The notes beneath the pieces are model-generated. The model was given only the letters and a program-made list of their open reading frames with translations, was not told where the DNA came from and made no database searches. Made by a program: the position numbers and the translations under genes. Source: Ruminococcus sp. (lineage in GTDB: Bacteria; Bacillota; Clostridia; Oscillospirales; Ruminococcaceae). Taken from it: a DNA stretch of 64,000 bases. Positions 35,247-44,152 of this stretch are shown here, piece by piece. The stretch spans positions 1 through 64,000 of the forward strand of contig JAKSQT010000001.1 of the NCBI GenBank assembly GCA_024403995.1. The letters run 5' to 3'. How positions within the stretch are numbered: the stretch's first letter is position 1; every line of letters starts with the position of its first letter.

Positions 35247-36451
35247 ATCTGCTCTCCTGTCAGCTTGCTGAAAAAGCTTATATATTTCTGTACGATAACG
35301 TCCCAGTCAAAGTTTTCAAGAACATATTTCCTGCCGTTCTGACCCATTGCAGATGCAGTATCAGCGTGGCTGAGGAGATAATCCGTACAGCCTTCAAATT
35401 CAAAATAACTGCCGAAATACAGACCGCCGTTTGATTCAGAGGCAAAATTTCTCGTAACGGGACAGGCTTCATGAACAAGCACAGGTCTGCCGCAAAGCCA
35501 GCTTTCCATGATGACAAGGGAAAAGCTCTCGTTTTTCGACGGCTGACACAAAAATTCAGCCGCACCCTGAGCGTTGTATTTATCCTGTTTATCCACAAAA
35601 CCGAGGTCGATTATCCTGCGTGACTTTACAAGTTCCTGCGGCAGATCAATATTGCCTCCGCCTATCAGCACAAGGCAGAGTTCTGTATCACGCCTGCTGA
35701 TATACTCCGAAAAATACTTCACAAGAGTATGGACATTCTTGCCCTTGTCCTTGCGTCCCGCATAGAGTATGAACGGCTTGTCTATGTTGAATTTGCGGCG
35801 AAAATCATCGGGATTCGCAGTTATATCCGTATCCATTCCGATACCCATTACTATTGTTTCCGTACCGCTCTGTGAAAATCCGAAGATTTTTTCTGCAAGC
35901 TCTGCTTCGGGACGTGCATTGAATATCATTCCTGCGGTTTTGGGATAAAGCTCCCTGAAACGTGTGAGATATGCATAGGCTTCGTCATGGAAACATGGTA
36001 TAAGCGCCGATTTTTCGGGGCATACCCTAACGCCGTTATAGGTCGTGCCGAACATATACGGAATGTGTACAAACAGCGAATATTCGTCCTTATGCTCCTC
36101 AATATAGCTGTAAAGGTCAGGGCTGTTGACCATCTCACGGAGAAAAACGTCCTCCTCGCTGACGGAAATATTCCTTCCGCCCATAAGCTTTGCATTTACG
36201 GCATCGAAAGCCTTTGTGTCACGTTTTCTGACCTTGAAGCGGCGGATGACTATACCGCAGGCAGACCTGTCCTCGCCCTCGTTATAGAAATTCACGCTCC
36301 AGTCAGCGCCGAATTCCTTCACGCAGGTGGTAAGTATTTCAAGCGTAACTCCTGCGCTGTGCAGGTGAGCCGTTACCTCACGCAGTTCCATTTCAGCGCC
36401 GCCGGGAATATCATCAGCATACCACGGTATAACAAAACCAATCTTTTTCAT
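35243..36451 (-). CDS. GT4 glycosyltransferase
   Basis: 402 aa. 'FVIPWYADDIPGGAEMELREVTAHL' at the N-terminus ('GGAEMELREV'), 'ILYAGRKDKGKNVHTLVKYF' and 'FLCQPSKNESFSLVIMESWLCGRPVLV' in the C-terminal half, giving the E-x7-E retaining GT-B motif. Closely related in plan to its downstream neighbour, so the pair likely arose by duplication. Works in the cytoplasm on a lipid-linked glycan. Overlaps both neighbours by 4 bases. Confidence 0.85.
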   Translation of the reverse strand: MKKIGFVIPWYADDIPGGAEMELREVTAHLHSAGVTLEILTTCVKEFGADWSVNFYNEGEDRSACGIVIRRFKVRKRDTKAFDAVNAKLMGGRNISVSEEDVFLREMVNSPDLYSYIEEHKDEYSLFVHIPYMFGTTYNGVRVCPEKSALIPCFHDEAYAYLTRFRELYPKTAGMIFNARPEAELAEKIFGFSQSGTETIVMGIGMDTDITANPDDFRRKFNIDKPFILYAGRKDKGKNVHTLVKYFSEYISRRDTELCLVLIGGGNIDLPQELVKSRRIIDLGFVDKQDKYNAQGAAEFLCQPSKNESFSLVIMESWLCGRPVLVHEACPVTRNFASESNGGLYFGSYFEFEGCTDYLLSHADTASAMGQNGRKYVLENFDWDVIVQKYISFFSKLTGEQI

Positions 36452-37521
36452 TTTTTATCCAGAAAACCTTTCAGTTGTTTTTCAAAAGTCTCTCTTATGC
36501 GCTCATAGGAAAAATCCTCAAGGCGCTTTTTCTGACCGTCGAGGATATGCTGTCTGAGCTTATCATCGCTGAGTACACGGTCTATAACAGCCGCCGCATA
36601 AACAGGGGAATTATCGTCAAGGAGCACGCCGCATCCGCCGAGAGTATCGGATATTGCCGCCGCATCATAGGCAATGATCGGCACATTGAAGAACATTGCC
36701 TCCGCAAGCGGTACACAGAATCCCTCATGCTGACTCATGCAGACAAAGGCGTGTGCTGTACGGTAATATGCAAGTATTTCGGGAAATTTTATATGTCCCG
36801 TGAACACAACATCATTGCTTATGCCGAGAAGTTCCGCATATTTCACAAGTCTCTCATAGTAGTTTTCCATACCCGAATACGAGCCGACAAGAATAAGCCT
36901 TGAATTCGGGTTTATTTTGCGGTAACAGTAAAAAGTCCTGATAACGTCCTCCTGTTTCTTATTCGGGGCGATGCGTCCAACAAAAATGAGGTTCGCTTTT
37001 CCGTCACTGTATTTTTTCATGACGGCTTCATCGGGAGTCTGCTCATAGTCACTGAATTTTATGAGTATAGGTCTGACATCGATAGGGCAGGTATATCCCA
37101 TGCGCACAAGCTCCGCCTTATTATAGGCAGAATCGGCAAGAACATAGTCAACACCGTCCCTGAGATACTCAACTCCCTTATAGCCGTATTCCGTCAGTTT
37201 TTCGGCGGCAAAGCTGTATGGATGAAAGAATTCGGGCGGCGTGATATTATGATATACCATTATCTTTCTGCATTTATAATTTCCAAGACTGAATGTCAGG
37301 TCAGTACCCGTGGACAGATGATAAATTATTACATCATCTTCCGAAACACTCTCAAGCCTGTCGATTTTCTGTGCAGTGTCGGAGGGCAGACGCTTGTCAA
37401 TATTTTCGGCATATATGTCAGTTTCATATCCCATGTCAGTCATTGCATTTTTCAGCGTTATGGTGTCGTTTCCGATAGCATCGCCAAAAGAGATCGTAGG
37501 CAGAAGCTGGATTATCCTCAT
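36448..37521 (-). CDS. GT4 glycosyltransferase
   Basis: 357 aa. 'IIQLLPTISFGDAIGNDTITL' N-terminus, 'NLIFVGRIAPNKKQEDVIRTF', and 'HAFVCMSQHEGFCVPLAEAMFFNVPIIAYD' with E-x7-E. The 'PNKK' and 'GDAIGND' features recall GT4 enzymes of O-antigen and rhamnan gene clusters (WbpY/WsaF-like), which is a resemblance only. It sits between the coiled-coil protein gene and two further GT4 genes with 4-base overlaps. Confidence 0.85.
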   Translation of the reverse strand: MRIIQLLPTISFGDAIGNDTITLKNAMTDMGYETDIYAENIDKRLPSDTAQKIDRLESVSEDDVIIYHLSTGTDLTFSLGNYKCRKIMVYHNITPPEFFHPYSFAAEKLTEYGYKGVEYLRDGVDYVLADSAYNKAELVRMGYTCPIDVRPILIKFSDYEQTPDEAVMKKYSDGKANLIFVGRIAPNKKQEDVIRTFYCYRKINPNSRLILVGSYSGMENYYERLVKYAELLGISNDVVFTGHIKFPEILAYYRTAHAFVCMSQHEGFCVPLAEAMFFNVPIIAYDAAAISDTLGGCGVLLDDNSPVYAAAVIDRVLSDDKLRQHILDGQKKRLEDFSYERIRETFEKQLKGFLDKK

Positions 37522-37973
37522 TCTCTGTCCTGCCTTTCAAGCTGACTGCGGAGAGCCGCATTTTCACGTTCAAGCCTGTCAAGTCTGAGCATGAGTTCCT
37601 TCTGTGATGCTTCAAGAGCACTTACCTTTTCGCTCATGTCTTTTTCAGAAAGAGCATTAAGCACTGTTACCGTATTCATATTCAGGTCATTCTGCTCCTG
37701 AACCACAGGCTCAACATAGAACTTCACCAGCTTGCGTATCACCTTTTTAACAAAAACGCTTACAGGGCTGCCTTTCAGTTCTTTATACGGCTGGACACAG
37801 CAGTTTGCATTTAGAAATTCAAGAGCCTCGTGAAGCTGTTCCGAACCGCCTACGGAAACAGGCTTTTCGTAAGGTACATCGTCGAAACTGAGCATATCGT
37901 CAGTTAGTCCTTTTTCCTTTATTTCACGCTTTATCTCTGCCATTATTTCTTCTATATTTATATTATTTTCCAT
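37518..37973 (-). CDS. short coiled-coil protein of the polysaccharide operon
   Basis: 151 aa. N-terminal 'INIEEIMAEIKREIKEKGL' is a motif I associate with proteins next to O-antigen-type methyltransferases; the C-terminal third (about 110-150) is a coiled coil ('SALEASQKELMLRLDRLERE'). A basic amphipathic stretch around 68-85 ('VFVKKVIRKLVKFYVEP') could touch the membrane. No catalytic motif. It probably organises the adjacent methyltransferase or glycosyltransferases, in the way WbdD coiled coils act as rulers; this is inference. Confidence 0.6.
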   Translation of the reverse strand: MENNINIEEIMAEIKREIKEKGLTDDMLSFDDVPYEKPVSVGGSEQLHEALEFLNANCCVQPYKELKGSPVSVFVKKVIRKLVKFYVEPVVQEQNDLNMNTVTVLNALSEKDMSEKVSALEASQKELMLRLDRLERENAALRSQLERQDRE

Positions 37974-37986
37974 TTCCTTGTTCCTT

Positions 37987-39072
37987 TCAGTGCTTTACGG
38001 CGATAACAGCATAATCCTGACTGCCGAATATCATATCCGATACTATCTTCATAGCCTTGTTGAACTCCTCGGTATTTCCGCCGCCGCTTTCAATATGCAG
38101 AGGAGGTATTTCTGTCTGCGGTCTGCTCTGCTGAGTATAGACAATCTCGATATCCCTGAAACCTGCCTTTTCGAGAAGGTACTGCATGGTCATCGGGTGA
38201 ACAGGCTTGACATGGGACGGATCGATATAAAATGCATTTGTATATATTGAAAGCGATGTGGGATTAGGCGTTTCAATAACGATACAGCCGCCGTCCGGAA
38301 GCTTTTCATAGGCAGTATTACAGAGTCTTATGATATCGCTTGTCTGCAAATGCTCCACGACCTGCCCGACGAAAATTCCGTCAACGCATTCCATCCCTGC
38401 GAGATATGCGATACCGTCACCGCAGGAAGCGGAAAGTCCTTTCATATTGCAGTAATCGGCATATGGAGCATAGATATCCACGCCTTCTGCGTAAATGCCG
38501 TTATCCTTCATGAGAGACAGAAATTCTCCACGCCCGCAGCCGATATCAAGGACACGAGCCTTTCCACGGAAGTATTTCAGATATGCTTCCTGAGCCTTTT
38601 TCACGCTGTCTATCGAGCCACGGAAATGGTTCTCAAAGTCGAAATAGTCAATACATTCATAGTCTGATTCGTCCTTGACCGCAGATATCTGCACAGTGTC
38701 AGGCACAGCATTATTTTCAGTATGGACAGACTTTGAAAGCCGTTCAAGACTGCCTGTTCTGAGCTTCAGAAGCTCCGAATCACTGCAAAGGCGTTCGATT
38801 GCGGAGTTATTGTTTCTGAGATTTTCCGATATAGTATCAACTTCACTGCGGAGCTGCTTTACAGGCGGCTCTGTTTCTGCTATTGCCACGGCGATTTTTC
38901 CGTCAACATACGCAGTATCCGCAAGATCCTTAACATCCGCAAGTTCTTCAATATCCTTGTCAATAGCCTCAAATGCAGGCATGATACAGCCGAACAGCTT
39001 TCTTTTCAGCCATGCCTTTAAGCCCTTCTGAGTGCGGAAACTGTTAATGAACTGAGAGATATTATCTGACAT
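37987..39072 (-). CDS. SAM methyltransferase with N-terminal coiled coil (WbdD/O-antigen type)
   Basis: 361 aa from ATG 39072, where GGAG lies 8 bases upstream; a GTG 9 bases earlier is weaker. About 130 residues of helical coiled coil lead into a class I methyltransferase: motif I 'VLDIGCGRGEFLSLM', 'AEGVDIYAPYADYC', 'CVDGIFVGQVVEHL' and 'IVIETPNPTSLSIY'. Such enzymes cap or decorate the non-reducing end of exported glycans, and capping is often the export signal for Wzm/Wzt systems. Its start lies within the last codon of the ATPase gene. Confidence 0.8.
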   Translation of the reverse strand: MSDNISQFINSFRTQKGLKAWLKRKLFGCIMPAFEAIDKDIEELADVKDLADTAYVDGKIAVAIAETEPPVKQLRSEVDTISENLRNNNSAIERLCSDSELLKLRTGSLERLSKSVHTENNAVPDTVQISAVKDESDYECIDYFDFENHFRGSIDSVKKAQEAYLKYFRGKARVLDIGCGRGEFLSLMKDNGIYAEGVDIYAPYADYCNMKGLSASCGDGIAYLAGMECVDGIFVGQVVEHLQTSDIIRLCNTAYEKLPDGGCIVIETPNPTSLSIYTNAFYIDPSHVKPVHPMTMQYLLEKAGFRDIEIVYTQQSRPQTEIPPLHIESGGGNTEEFNKAMKIVSDMIFGSQDYAVIAVKH

Positions 39073-39073
39073 T

Positions 39074-40333
39074 TTATACACTCCATTTATGTTTTATCCT
39101 TGATAAGCCAACGTCACCTGTATTCGAGATCATTTCCATTCTGTATGCCTGACGGCAGTAGTCCACAGGGATCCCGTCGCCTGTCTCAATTGCGAAATCA
39201 AGCTGATATTCGCCCGGAAGGAGCATGACCTCCTCCAGAACTATCTCCGCAGAGCCGTCTTCAGTAAGCTCAAACTCTGCAAGGCGGTCAATTCTTGTAT
39301 TCGTGCCGTAGCACTGGATACCGTTCATGTCAAAAATTCCGATGCCCAAAACAGCATCGCTGACCTTTTCCTTTACGGTATAGTCAAGTCTGAAACGTAT
39401 GCTTTCGCCTGTGCGGAAAACGGTCTGCTCTTTGCCGTCAGCGGAATATGACGTGATCTTTGTGATACGTGCCATGCCGTTTCCCCAGCGCTTTTTCACG
39501 TCGGCATTTTCGGTTTCAGACGGAGGCGCTTCGGCTTTTTCAGGTTCGGGAGGCGGATCTTCAGCTTTTGCCGCAGTTTTGCCGTTCTGCATCTCACGGC
39601 TCATGAAATCGAGATATTCAAGGTCAACTTCTTTCGGCGCACCGTCAGCCCTGATAAGTCCGTCATATATCCAGATGGAACGGTCGCATATCTGCTCTAT
39701 CTGACCGAGAGAATGTGAAACGATGACAATTGTTGTGCCCTGTGCCTTTATTTCTTTCAGCTTTGCAAAGCATTTAGCCTGAAAATTAGCATCTCCGACT
39801 GCAAGTATCTCGTCTATGAGCAGAATATCCGCATCAACATTTATTGCAACTGAAAATGCAAGCCTCATATACATACCCGAAGAATATGTCCTTACGGGAT
39901 TGTCGATGAAGTCATGAAGCTCCGAAAATTCCACGATATCATCAAGACGTGCATCTATCTCTTTTTTTGTCAGACCGAAAATAGCGGCATTGGTATAGAT
40001 ATTCTCCCTGCCGCTCATATCGGGATGAAAGCCTGCGCCGAGTTCGATAAGGCTTGAAACTCTGCCGTTCATAGTAATACTGCCCGAATCGGGATACATG
40101 ATACGTGTAAGCAGTTTGAGAGTGGTGCTTTTTCCGCATCCGTTGCGCCCGATAAGACCGACTGCCTCGCCTTTTTTCACGGTAAAGCTTACGCCTTTGA
40201 GCACCTTTCTCTCCTCATAGCGGCTTCTCTTGCGGAAAAGCAGACGTTCTTTGAGCTGTGAGCCTTTGTCGAGGTAGACCTTGAAGCTTTTAGTTATATC
40301 ATTGACTATAATTACAGATTCATTCTGTTCCAT
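39074..40333 (-). CDS. polysaccharide ABC transporter ATPase with C-terminal glycan-binding domain (Wzt type)
   Basis: 419 aa. Walker A GRNGCGKST, signature YSSGM, Walker B 'ADILLIDEILAVGD', and 'TIVIVSHSLGQIEQ'. The acidic Pro/Glu linker (about 245-275) leads to a beta-sandwich of about 140 residues ('MARITKITSYSADG', 'IFDMNGIQCYGTNTRID') matching the Wzt C-terminal domain that recognises the finished glycan end. It powers export of the polymer made by the downstream genes. Start codon shares one base with the permease stop (TAATG). Confidence 0.92.
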   Translation of the reverse strand: MEQNESVIIVNDITKSFKVYLDKGSQLKERLLFRKRSRYEERKVLKGVSFTVKKGEAVGLIGRNGCGKSTTLKLLTRIMYPDSGSITMNGRVSSLIELGAGFHPDMSGRENIYTNAAIFGLTKKEIDARLDDIVEFSELHDFIDNPVRTYSSGMYMRLAFSVAINVDADILLIDEILAVGDANFQAKCFAKLKEIKAQGTTIVIVSHSLGQIEQICDRSIWIYDGLIRADGAPKEVDLEYLDFMSREMQNGKTAAKAEDPPPEPEKAEAPPSETENADVKKRWGNGMARITKITSYSADGKEQTVFRTGESIRFRLDYTVKEKVSDAVLGIGIFDMNGIQCYGTNTRIDRLAEFELTEDGSAEIVLEEVMLLPGEYQLDFAIETGDGIPVDYCRQAYRMEMISNTGDVGLSRIKHKWSV

Positions 40334-41109
40334 TATAATTCCTCCGCAAAATGCCGCTGAAGCTTATTGAAAACAATTCCCCCGAAAAAGAGGAAAAATA
40401 CACCAAGACCTGCCGCCCAGACAAGAGTTGTAAGGTCGGGTATCTGCTTGTAATAGAGCACCGAACGGTAGCATTCGATTACAGGTGTCATAGGGTTGAG
40501 GTTGAATACAGGCATCAGACTTTCAGGAACGATGGATTTATCGTACATAATAGGTGTCATGTACATCCATGCCATTGAAATGATGCCGAGAATGTGTTCA
40601 AGGTCACGGAAATAGACGGTAACAGCAGATGTGAGCATAGCCATGCCGAGTGCGAGTATATACTCAACTATCATAATGACGGGCAGAGTCAGCAGTGCCG
40701 TAAAGCTTAAACCTGTGCCCGAAATTATCACAACGCCGAAAATGACAATGAAACACAGAAGCATATTCACAAAACAGCTTGTGACATAGGATATCGGTAT
40801 TACCATTCTCGGAAAATATATCTTTTTGATGAGGTCTTTCTGTGCGACCACTGATGCCGCACCGACTGTTATTGATGACGAAAAGAATATCCACGGGATA
40901 AGTCCTACGAAAAGATAAAGATAATAGCGGTCAATATCAGTGCGGAGTATGAATGAAAAGACCACTGTGTAAACGATGAGCTGTAAAAGCGGATTGATGA
41001 ACGTCCACAAAAAGCCTAAAACAGAGCCTTTATACCGTCCACGCAGGTCTTTCCTGACAAGGCTGAATATCATCTGCCTGTATGCATACAATTCTTTTAT
41101 TGTATTCAT
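40333..41109 (-). CDS. polysaccharide/teichoic acid ABC-2 permease (Wzm/TagG type)
   Basis: 258 aa from ATG 41109, with AAAGGAG 6 bases upstream. Six membrane helices. 'FSLVRKDLRGRYKGSVLGFLWTFINPLLQL' (conserved part 'RYKGSVLGFLW') is typical of the TagG/Wzm/KpsM permease family, as is 'PIMYDKSIVPESLMPVFNLNPMTP'. First gene of the operon. Its 5' leader holds a 50-base perfect-like hairpin of repeat family A between promoter (41207-41236) and ribosome site. Confidence 0.92.
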   Translation of the reverse strand: MNTIKELYAYRQMIFSLVRKDLRGRYKGSVLGFLWTFINPLLQLIVYTVVFSFILRTDIDRYYLYLFVGLIPWIFFSSSITVGAASVVAQKDLIKKIYFPRMVIPISYVTSCFVNMLLCFIVIFGVVIISGTGLSFTALLTLPVIMIVEYILALGMAMLTSAVTVYFRDLEHILGIISMAWMYMTPIMYDKSIVPESLMPVFNLNPMTPVIECYRSVLYYKQIPDLTTLVWAAGLGVFFLFFGGIVFNKLQRHFAEEL

Positions 41110-41127
41110 TTGAGTCTCCTTTATTTG

Positions 41128-41177
41128 AGGCAACACCGTACAAAGTCATTAGACGTACTTTGTGCGGTGTTGCCTTG
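41128..41177. repeat. family-A hairpin in the leader of the polysaccharide operon
   Basis: GAGGCAACACCGTACAAAGT...ACTTTGTGCGGTGTTGCCTTG: about 20-bp arms around a 10-base loop. On the transcribed (minus) strand it forms a strong mRNA hairpin about 20 bases before the permease start. No T run follows, so it is not a classical terminator. Confidence 0.7.
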
Positions 41178-41206
41178 AGTACACATAGTTATCCATAATA
41201 CCTTAT

Positions 41207-41236
41207 ATTATACCACTTATCAGTCTGTTATGTCAA
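41207..41236 (-). promoter_or_regulatory. promoter of the polysaccharide operon
   Basis: Minus-strand TTGACA (41231-41236) and TATAAT (41207-41212) with an 18-base spacer: a perfect consensus pair. Transcription should begin near 41200, giving a leader of about 90 bases that contains the family-A hairpin. Confidence 0.85.
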
Positions 41237-41253
41237 TAAAAAATATAAGGCAT

Positions 41254-41283
41254 AAAAAAGGACAGCATTTTACTGCTGTCCCT
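41254..41283 (-). terminator. Rho-independent terminator of the AIM24-family unit
   Basis: On the minus strand GGACAGCA/TGCTGTCC arms with a 6-base loop are followed by CTTTTTTATG. It ends transcripts from the 47-residue membrane protein gene just before the next promoter. Confidence 0.8.
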
Positions 41284-41291
41284 TTGAATTA

Positions 41292-41435
41292 TTATTGGTT
41301 ATCCTTGTAAACAAGATAGACCATGTATGCAAAATAGAACACCCATATTATCCACGAAACTGCCCACAATCCCGTGAATATGCTGAACAGCAGATAAACT
41401 GCCGCCGCTGCAATGGTGACAAAAAGCTTTTTCAA
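41292..41435 (-). CDS. 47-residue membrane protein, TTG start
   Basis: The frame from TTG 41435 to TAA 41292 encodes 47 aa: a basic start (MKKLF), two hydrophobic stretches rich in Trp and aromatic residues (about 4-20 'FVTIAAAAVYLLFSIF' and 23-42), and a charged end (YKDNQ). GAGG lies 8 bases before the TTG, and a terminator follows the stop directly, both of which support a real gene. It begins 5 bases after the stop of the AIM24-family gene. Function unknown. Confidence 0.65.
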   Translation of the reverse strand: MKKLFVTIAAAAVYLLFSIFTGLWAVSWIIWVFYFAYMVYLVYKDNQ

Positions 41436-41439
41436 TCAA

Positions 41440-42117
41440 TTAACCTCTTGAAGGGATTCTCTGGATGATCTTGCCCATGAAATCATTGAAGTTCTGTGTC
41501 TGGAGAATGATCTTGCCGGGGCCTGTGAGCTTTGTGAGGAAAAGTCCCTCGCCGCCGAAAAGGATATTTGTGATGCCCTTTACGGTCTCTATCTCATAGT
41601 TTACGGTTGTCTCGAATGCAACAACGTTTCCTGTATCGACCTTGATAACTTCACCCGGAGCGAGAACTCTCTCGACCATATCGCCGTCAACTTCGAGGAA
41701 AGCCATTCCGTGACCGAAAAGCTTCTGAAGTACAAAACCTTCGCCGCCGAAAAGACCTGCGGAGAATTTCTTGGTGAAAGCAGCCTTGATGTCAACTGTC
41801 TGTTCTGCACAGAGGAAAGCACCCTTCTGACAGATAAGCTCGCCCTGTGAGATATCAACAGGAACAACAGTGCCCGGAACTGTTGAGCCGAATGCAATAA
41901 CCGCACCGTCAACTGTTGATGTGTAGTTGTTCATGAAAATAGACTCGCCTGTGAACATTCTGCCAAGACTTCTTGCAATGCCGCCTCTGCCGTTGGTAGT
42001 CATAGTAAGTCCCTGTGTCTGCCAGATCATAGCACCAGACTGTGTGAACATTGATTCGCCGTTATTTAATTCGCATTCAACTGCCGGAACGGTTTGTCCG
42101 ATAATTCTATACCTCAT
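41440..42117 (-). CDS. TIGR00266 / AIM24 family protein
   Basis: 225 aa. 'VECELNNGESMFTQSGAMIWQTQG', 'GGIARSLGRMFTGESIFMNNYT' and 'GLFGGEGFVLQKLFGHGMAFLEVDG' (conserved parts) are the repeated Gly-rich strands of the AIM24 beta-sandwich family. Bacterial members are cytoplasmic proteins of unknown function; the fold is trimeric. AGGAGGTATATTTACT precedes the ATG and its own promoter lies at 42180-42208, divergent from the zinc-ribbon gene. Confidence 0.88.
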   Translation of the reverse strand: MRYRIIGQTVPAVECELNNGESMFTQSGAMIWQTQGLTMTTNGRGGIARSLGRMFTGESIFMNNYTSTVDGAVIAFGSTVPGTVVPVDISQGELICQKGAFLCAEQTVDIKAAFTKKFSAGLFGGEGFVLQKLFGHGMAFLEVDGDMVERVLAPGEVIKVDTGNVVAFETTVNYEIETVKGITNILFGGEGLFLTKLTGPGKIILQTQNFNDFMGKIIQRIPSRG

Positions 42118-42179
42118 AGTAAATATACCTCCTGAATGTGTTGCCTTAAATTTTTTGCAGTAAATAGATTGCTGAAATT

Positions 42180-42208
42180 ATTATAGCATAAACAAATTAT
42201 ATAGTCAA
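42180..42208 (-). promoter_or_regulatory. promoter of the AIM24-family gene
   Basis: Minus-strand TTGACT (42203-42208), 17 bases, TATAAT (42180-42185). A family-A end (GTGTTGCCTTAA, about 42139-42150) lies in the leader. Confidence 0.75.
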
Positions 42209-42241
42209 TAGGCAGTTATGCATAATAAAAATCAGTAAAAC

Positions 42242-42270
42242 TTGACATATTCGCCGATATGTTATATAAT
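42242..42270 (+). promoter_or_regulatory. promoter of the second zinc-ribbon gene
   Basis: TTGACA (42242-42247), exactly 17 bases, TATAAT (42265-42270): a perfect consensus promoter. An AGGAGG ribosome site follows at 42293-42298. Confidence 0.88.
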
Positions 42271-42305
42271 ATCACAAAAGGGGAAAATTTACAGGAGGAA
42301 ATTTT

Positions 42306-43967
42306 ATGCTGTGTACCAAATGCGGTAAAAAGTCAGCTTCCGATTCAGTATTTTGTATGTACTGCGGAGCAAAACTTGTTGAAAATGATAATACAGCAGA
42401 TTTGAGTGAACCGTCATTTCTCAGCGCAGACTCCGAGCAGACTATGTGTCTCGACGAGGACGAGCTTCAGGAAGCGTTTCTCGAAAAATATCCGACCGAC
42501 CTGCCGATAAGCGGACTTTCCGAAAACAGCGAGGAAACTGAAAATGCGGATATTGATACGGAAATACCTGAATATCAGGAGAGTACGGCGGATTCCGATG
42601 ACATAACGATCAGCCTTGAAAAGGAAGAATATACAAACAGTCATGATGCCGACGACACAATGGTGCTCGAAGGCATTGACGAGCTTATCAGGGAATACAG
42701 CGGTCTGAACGAGAACTTCGACTCGGAAAGCACCGTCATGCTTGATGAAAACGGCGATTTTTCTGATGCTGAGAATACGGAAATTCCTGACGATATCGCT
42801 TCGGATATTATTCCGTCTGACAGCAGTGAAACGTCTGTGCTCCGGAATGACGATTTCTTTGCAAATAACGAGCAGATGACTGAATATGCCGAAAATACTG
42901 AAAATAACGGCAGCAAAAGTTTCAGCGACAACAGCTCTACAATGACATTCACTGCAATTCAGGACGACGACGATTTTATTCCTGAACCGCCGCCTCCGCC
43001 GCCCGTATATGAGACGGTGACCGAGCCTGAAACACCTGTGTATCAGGAAGTACGCAAGCCGAAAAAATCTGCAAAAAAGACAGCGAAAATCGGATTTTTC
43101 CGTATGTCCGGCGCAGTTCTGCTTTCGGTCGCTGCATTTGTTTTCCTGTTCATATTCAATGTTACTCTGTCCGTAAAGCTCGGTGCTTCGGGACATATCG
43201 TAAGAAGCAACATAACAAGGTTTGACGGCAGGACTGTTCTTGCGGCTGAATATGACGGCGATGAGCTTTCAAATACCCTGTTCAATTCTCTCGGATTCGG
43301 AAGTGCCGCAGGAGGAATGGCTACGCCAAGCAGTTTCAGGGACTATATGCTCAGAACTGATTTTCTGAATTATGCCGGAAGAACTGCGGACAACTATATC
43401 AGCTATATCATTGACGGTGATGGTTCTGACCCGTCCATCACGGCGCAGGATTTCGTCTATGACTTCATCAAGGCGAATAACCGTGCATCCATCGAGGAAT
43501 TCGAGTACAAAATGACTGAACAGGACTATGCGTTCATGCAGGCAAACCTCGAAAAAGACGGTTTTGACAAGTCCATGAGCATTGCAGCATGGGGCAATTC
43601 ACTCGGTTTCAGTATAAGAAACCTGAAATATCTGTTCTCATATCTGAGCATTGTTGTATTCCTCGGCATAACGCTCATCATGTTCATCTGGACAGCACTT
43701 GCCGTAAGGGGCAGGACACGTTATTTCGCAGGTTTTTACAGCAGTATCCTGAGAATTTCGGGCATTGTCATTTTCATTCTTGGAGCAGCTGTACTTCTTG
43801 GTTCTGCGGTTGCTTTTGCGTTTACAAATCAGGCTGTTTACTATGTTGCATCCCATGCTCTTATCACTTTTTCGCTTGTTTCGATGTGCATAGGCGTTGC
43901 GGAATTTGTTCTCGGACTTATCTTCCGCACCATAAAAAAGACTGTCATACGCAGGGAAAATGCCTGA
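42306..43967 (+). CDS. zinc-ribbon membrane protein with long acidic linker
   Basis: 553 aa. N-terminal C4 zinc ribbon (MLCTKCG...FCMYCG), then about 190 acidic, Ser/Thr-rich residues with recurring short 'T(I/M)(S/V)L' and 'STVMLDE' stretches, a Pro-rich piece (PEPPPPPPVYE), a membrane helix at about 265-287, an outside domain of about 150 residues and three more helices at about 440-460, 478-502 and 515-540. The 'DTEIPEY', 'DDTMVLEG' and 'STVMLDE' acidic Thr motifs look like possible kinase or FHA targets. Function unknown. Strong promoter and ribosome site. Confidence 0.75.
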   Translation: MLCTKCGKKSASDSVFCMYCGAKLVENDNTADLSEPSFLSADSEQTMCLDEDELQEAFLEKYPTDLPISGLSENSEETENADIDTEIPEYQESTADSDDITISLEKEEYTNSHDADDTMVLEGIDELIREYSGLNENFDSESTVMLDENGDFSDAENTEIPDDIASDIIPSDSSETSVLRNDDFFANNEQMTEYAENTENNGSKSFSDNSSTMTFTAIQDDDDFIPEPPPPPPVYETVTEPETPVYQEVRKPKKSAKKTAKIGFFRMSGAVLLSVAAFVFLFIFNVTLSVKLGASGHIVRSNITRFDGRTVLAAEYDGDELSNTLFNSLGFGSAAGGMATPSSFRDYMLRTDFLNYAGRTADNYISYIIDGDGSDPSITAQDFVYDFIKANNRASIEEFEYKMTEQDYAFMQANLEKDGFDKSMSIAAWGNSLGFSIRNLKYLFSYLSIVVFLGITLIMFIWTALAVRGRTRYFAGFYSSILRISGIVIFILGAAVLLGSAVAFAFTNQAVYYVASHALITFSLVSMCIGVAEFVLGLIFRTIKKTVIRRENA

Positions 43968-43982
43968 AAGCTCCCCGACCAC

Positions 43983-44011
43983 TTGACAAATCTCCATAAA
44001 AAGTATATAAT
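43983..44011 (+). promoter_or_regulatory. promoter of the leucine T-box / leuA
   Basis: TTGACA (43983-43988), 17 bases, TATAAT (44006-44011). Transcription should begin near 44018, giving a leader of about 420 bases before leuA. Confidence 0.88.
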
Positions 44012-44152
44012 ATAAATAACAACAGCAAATGCTATGAAGGGAAAAAAATCCTGCAAGGCACACACAGAGAGCTGCCGTATGGTGAAAGGCAGCAGTTCCC
44101 GACAGGACATAACTCCTCCCCGAGCAGTCGGCTGAAAGGGTGCAGCGTATAT

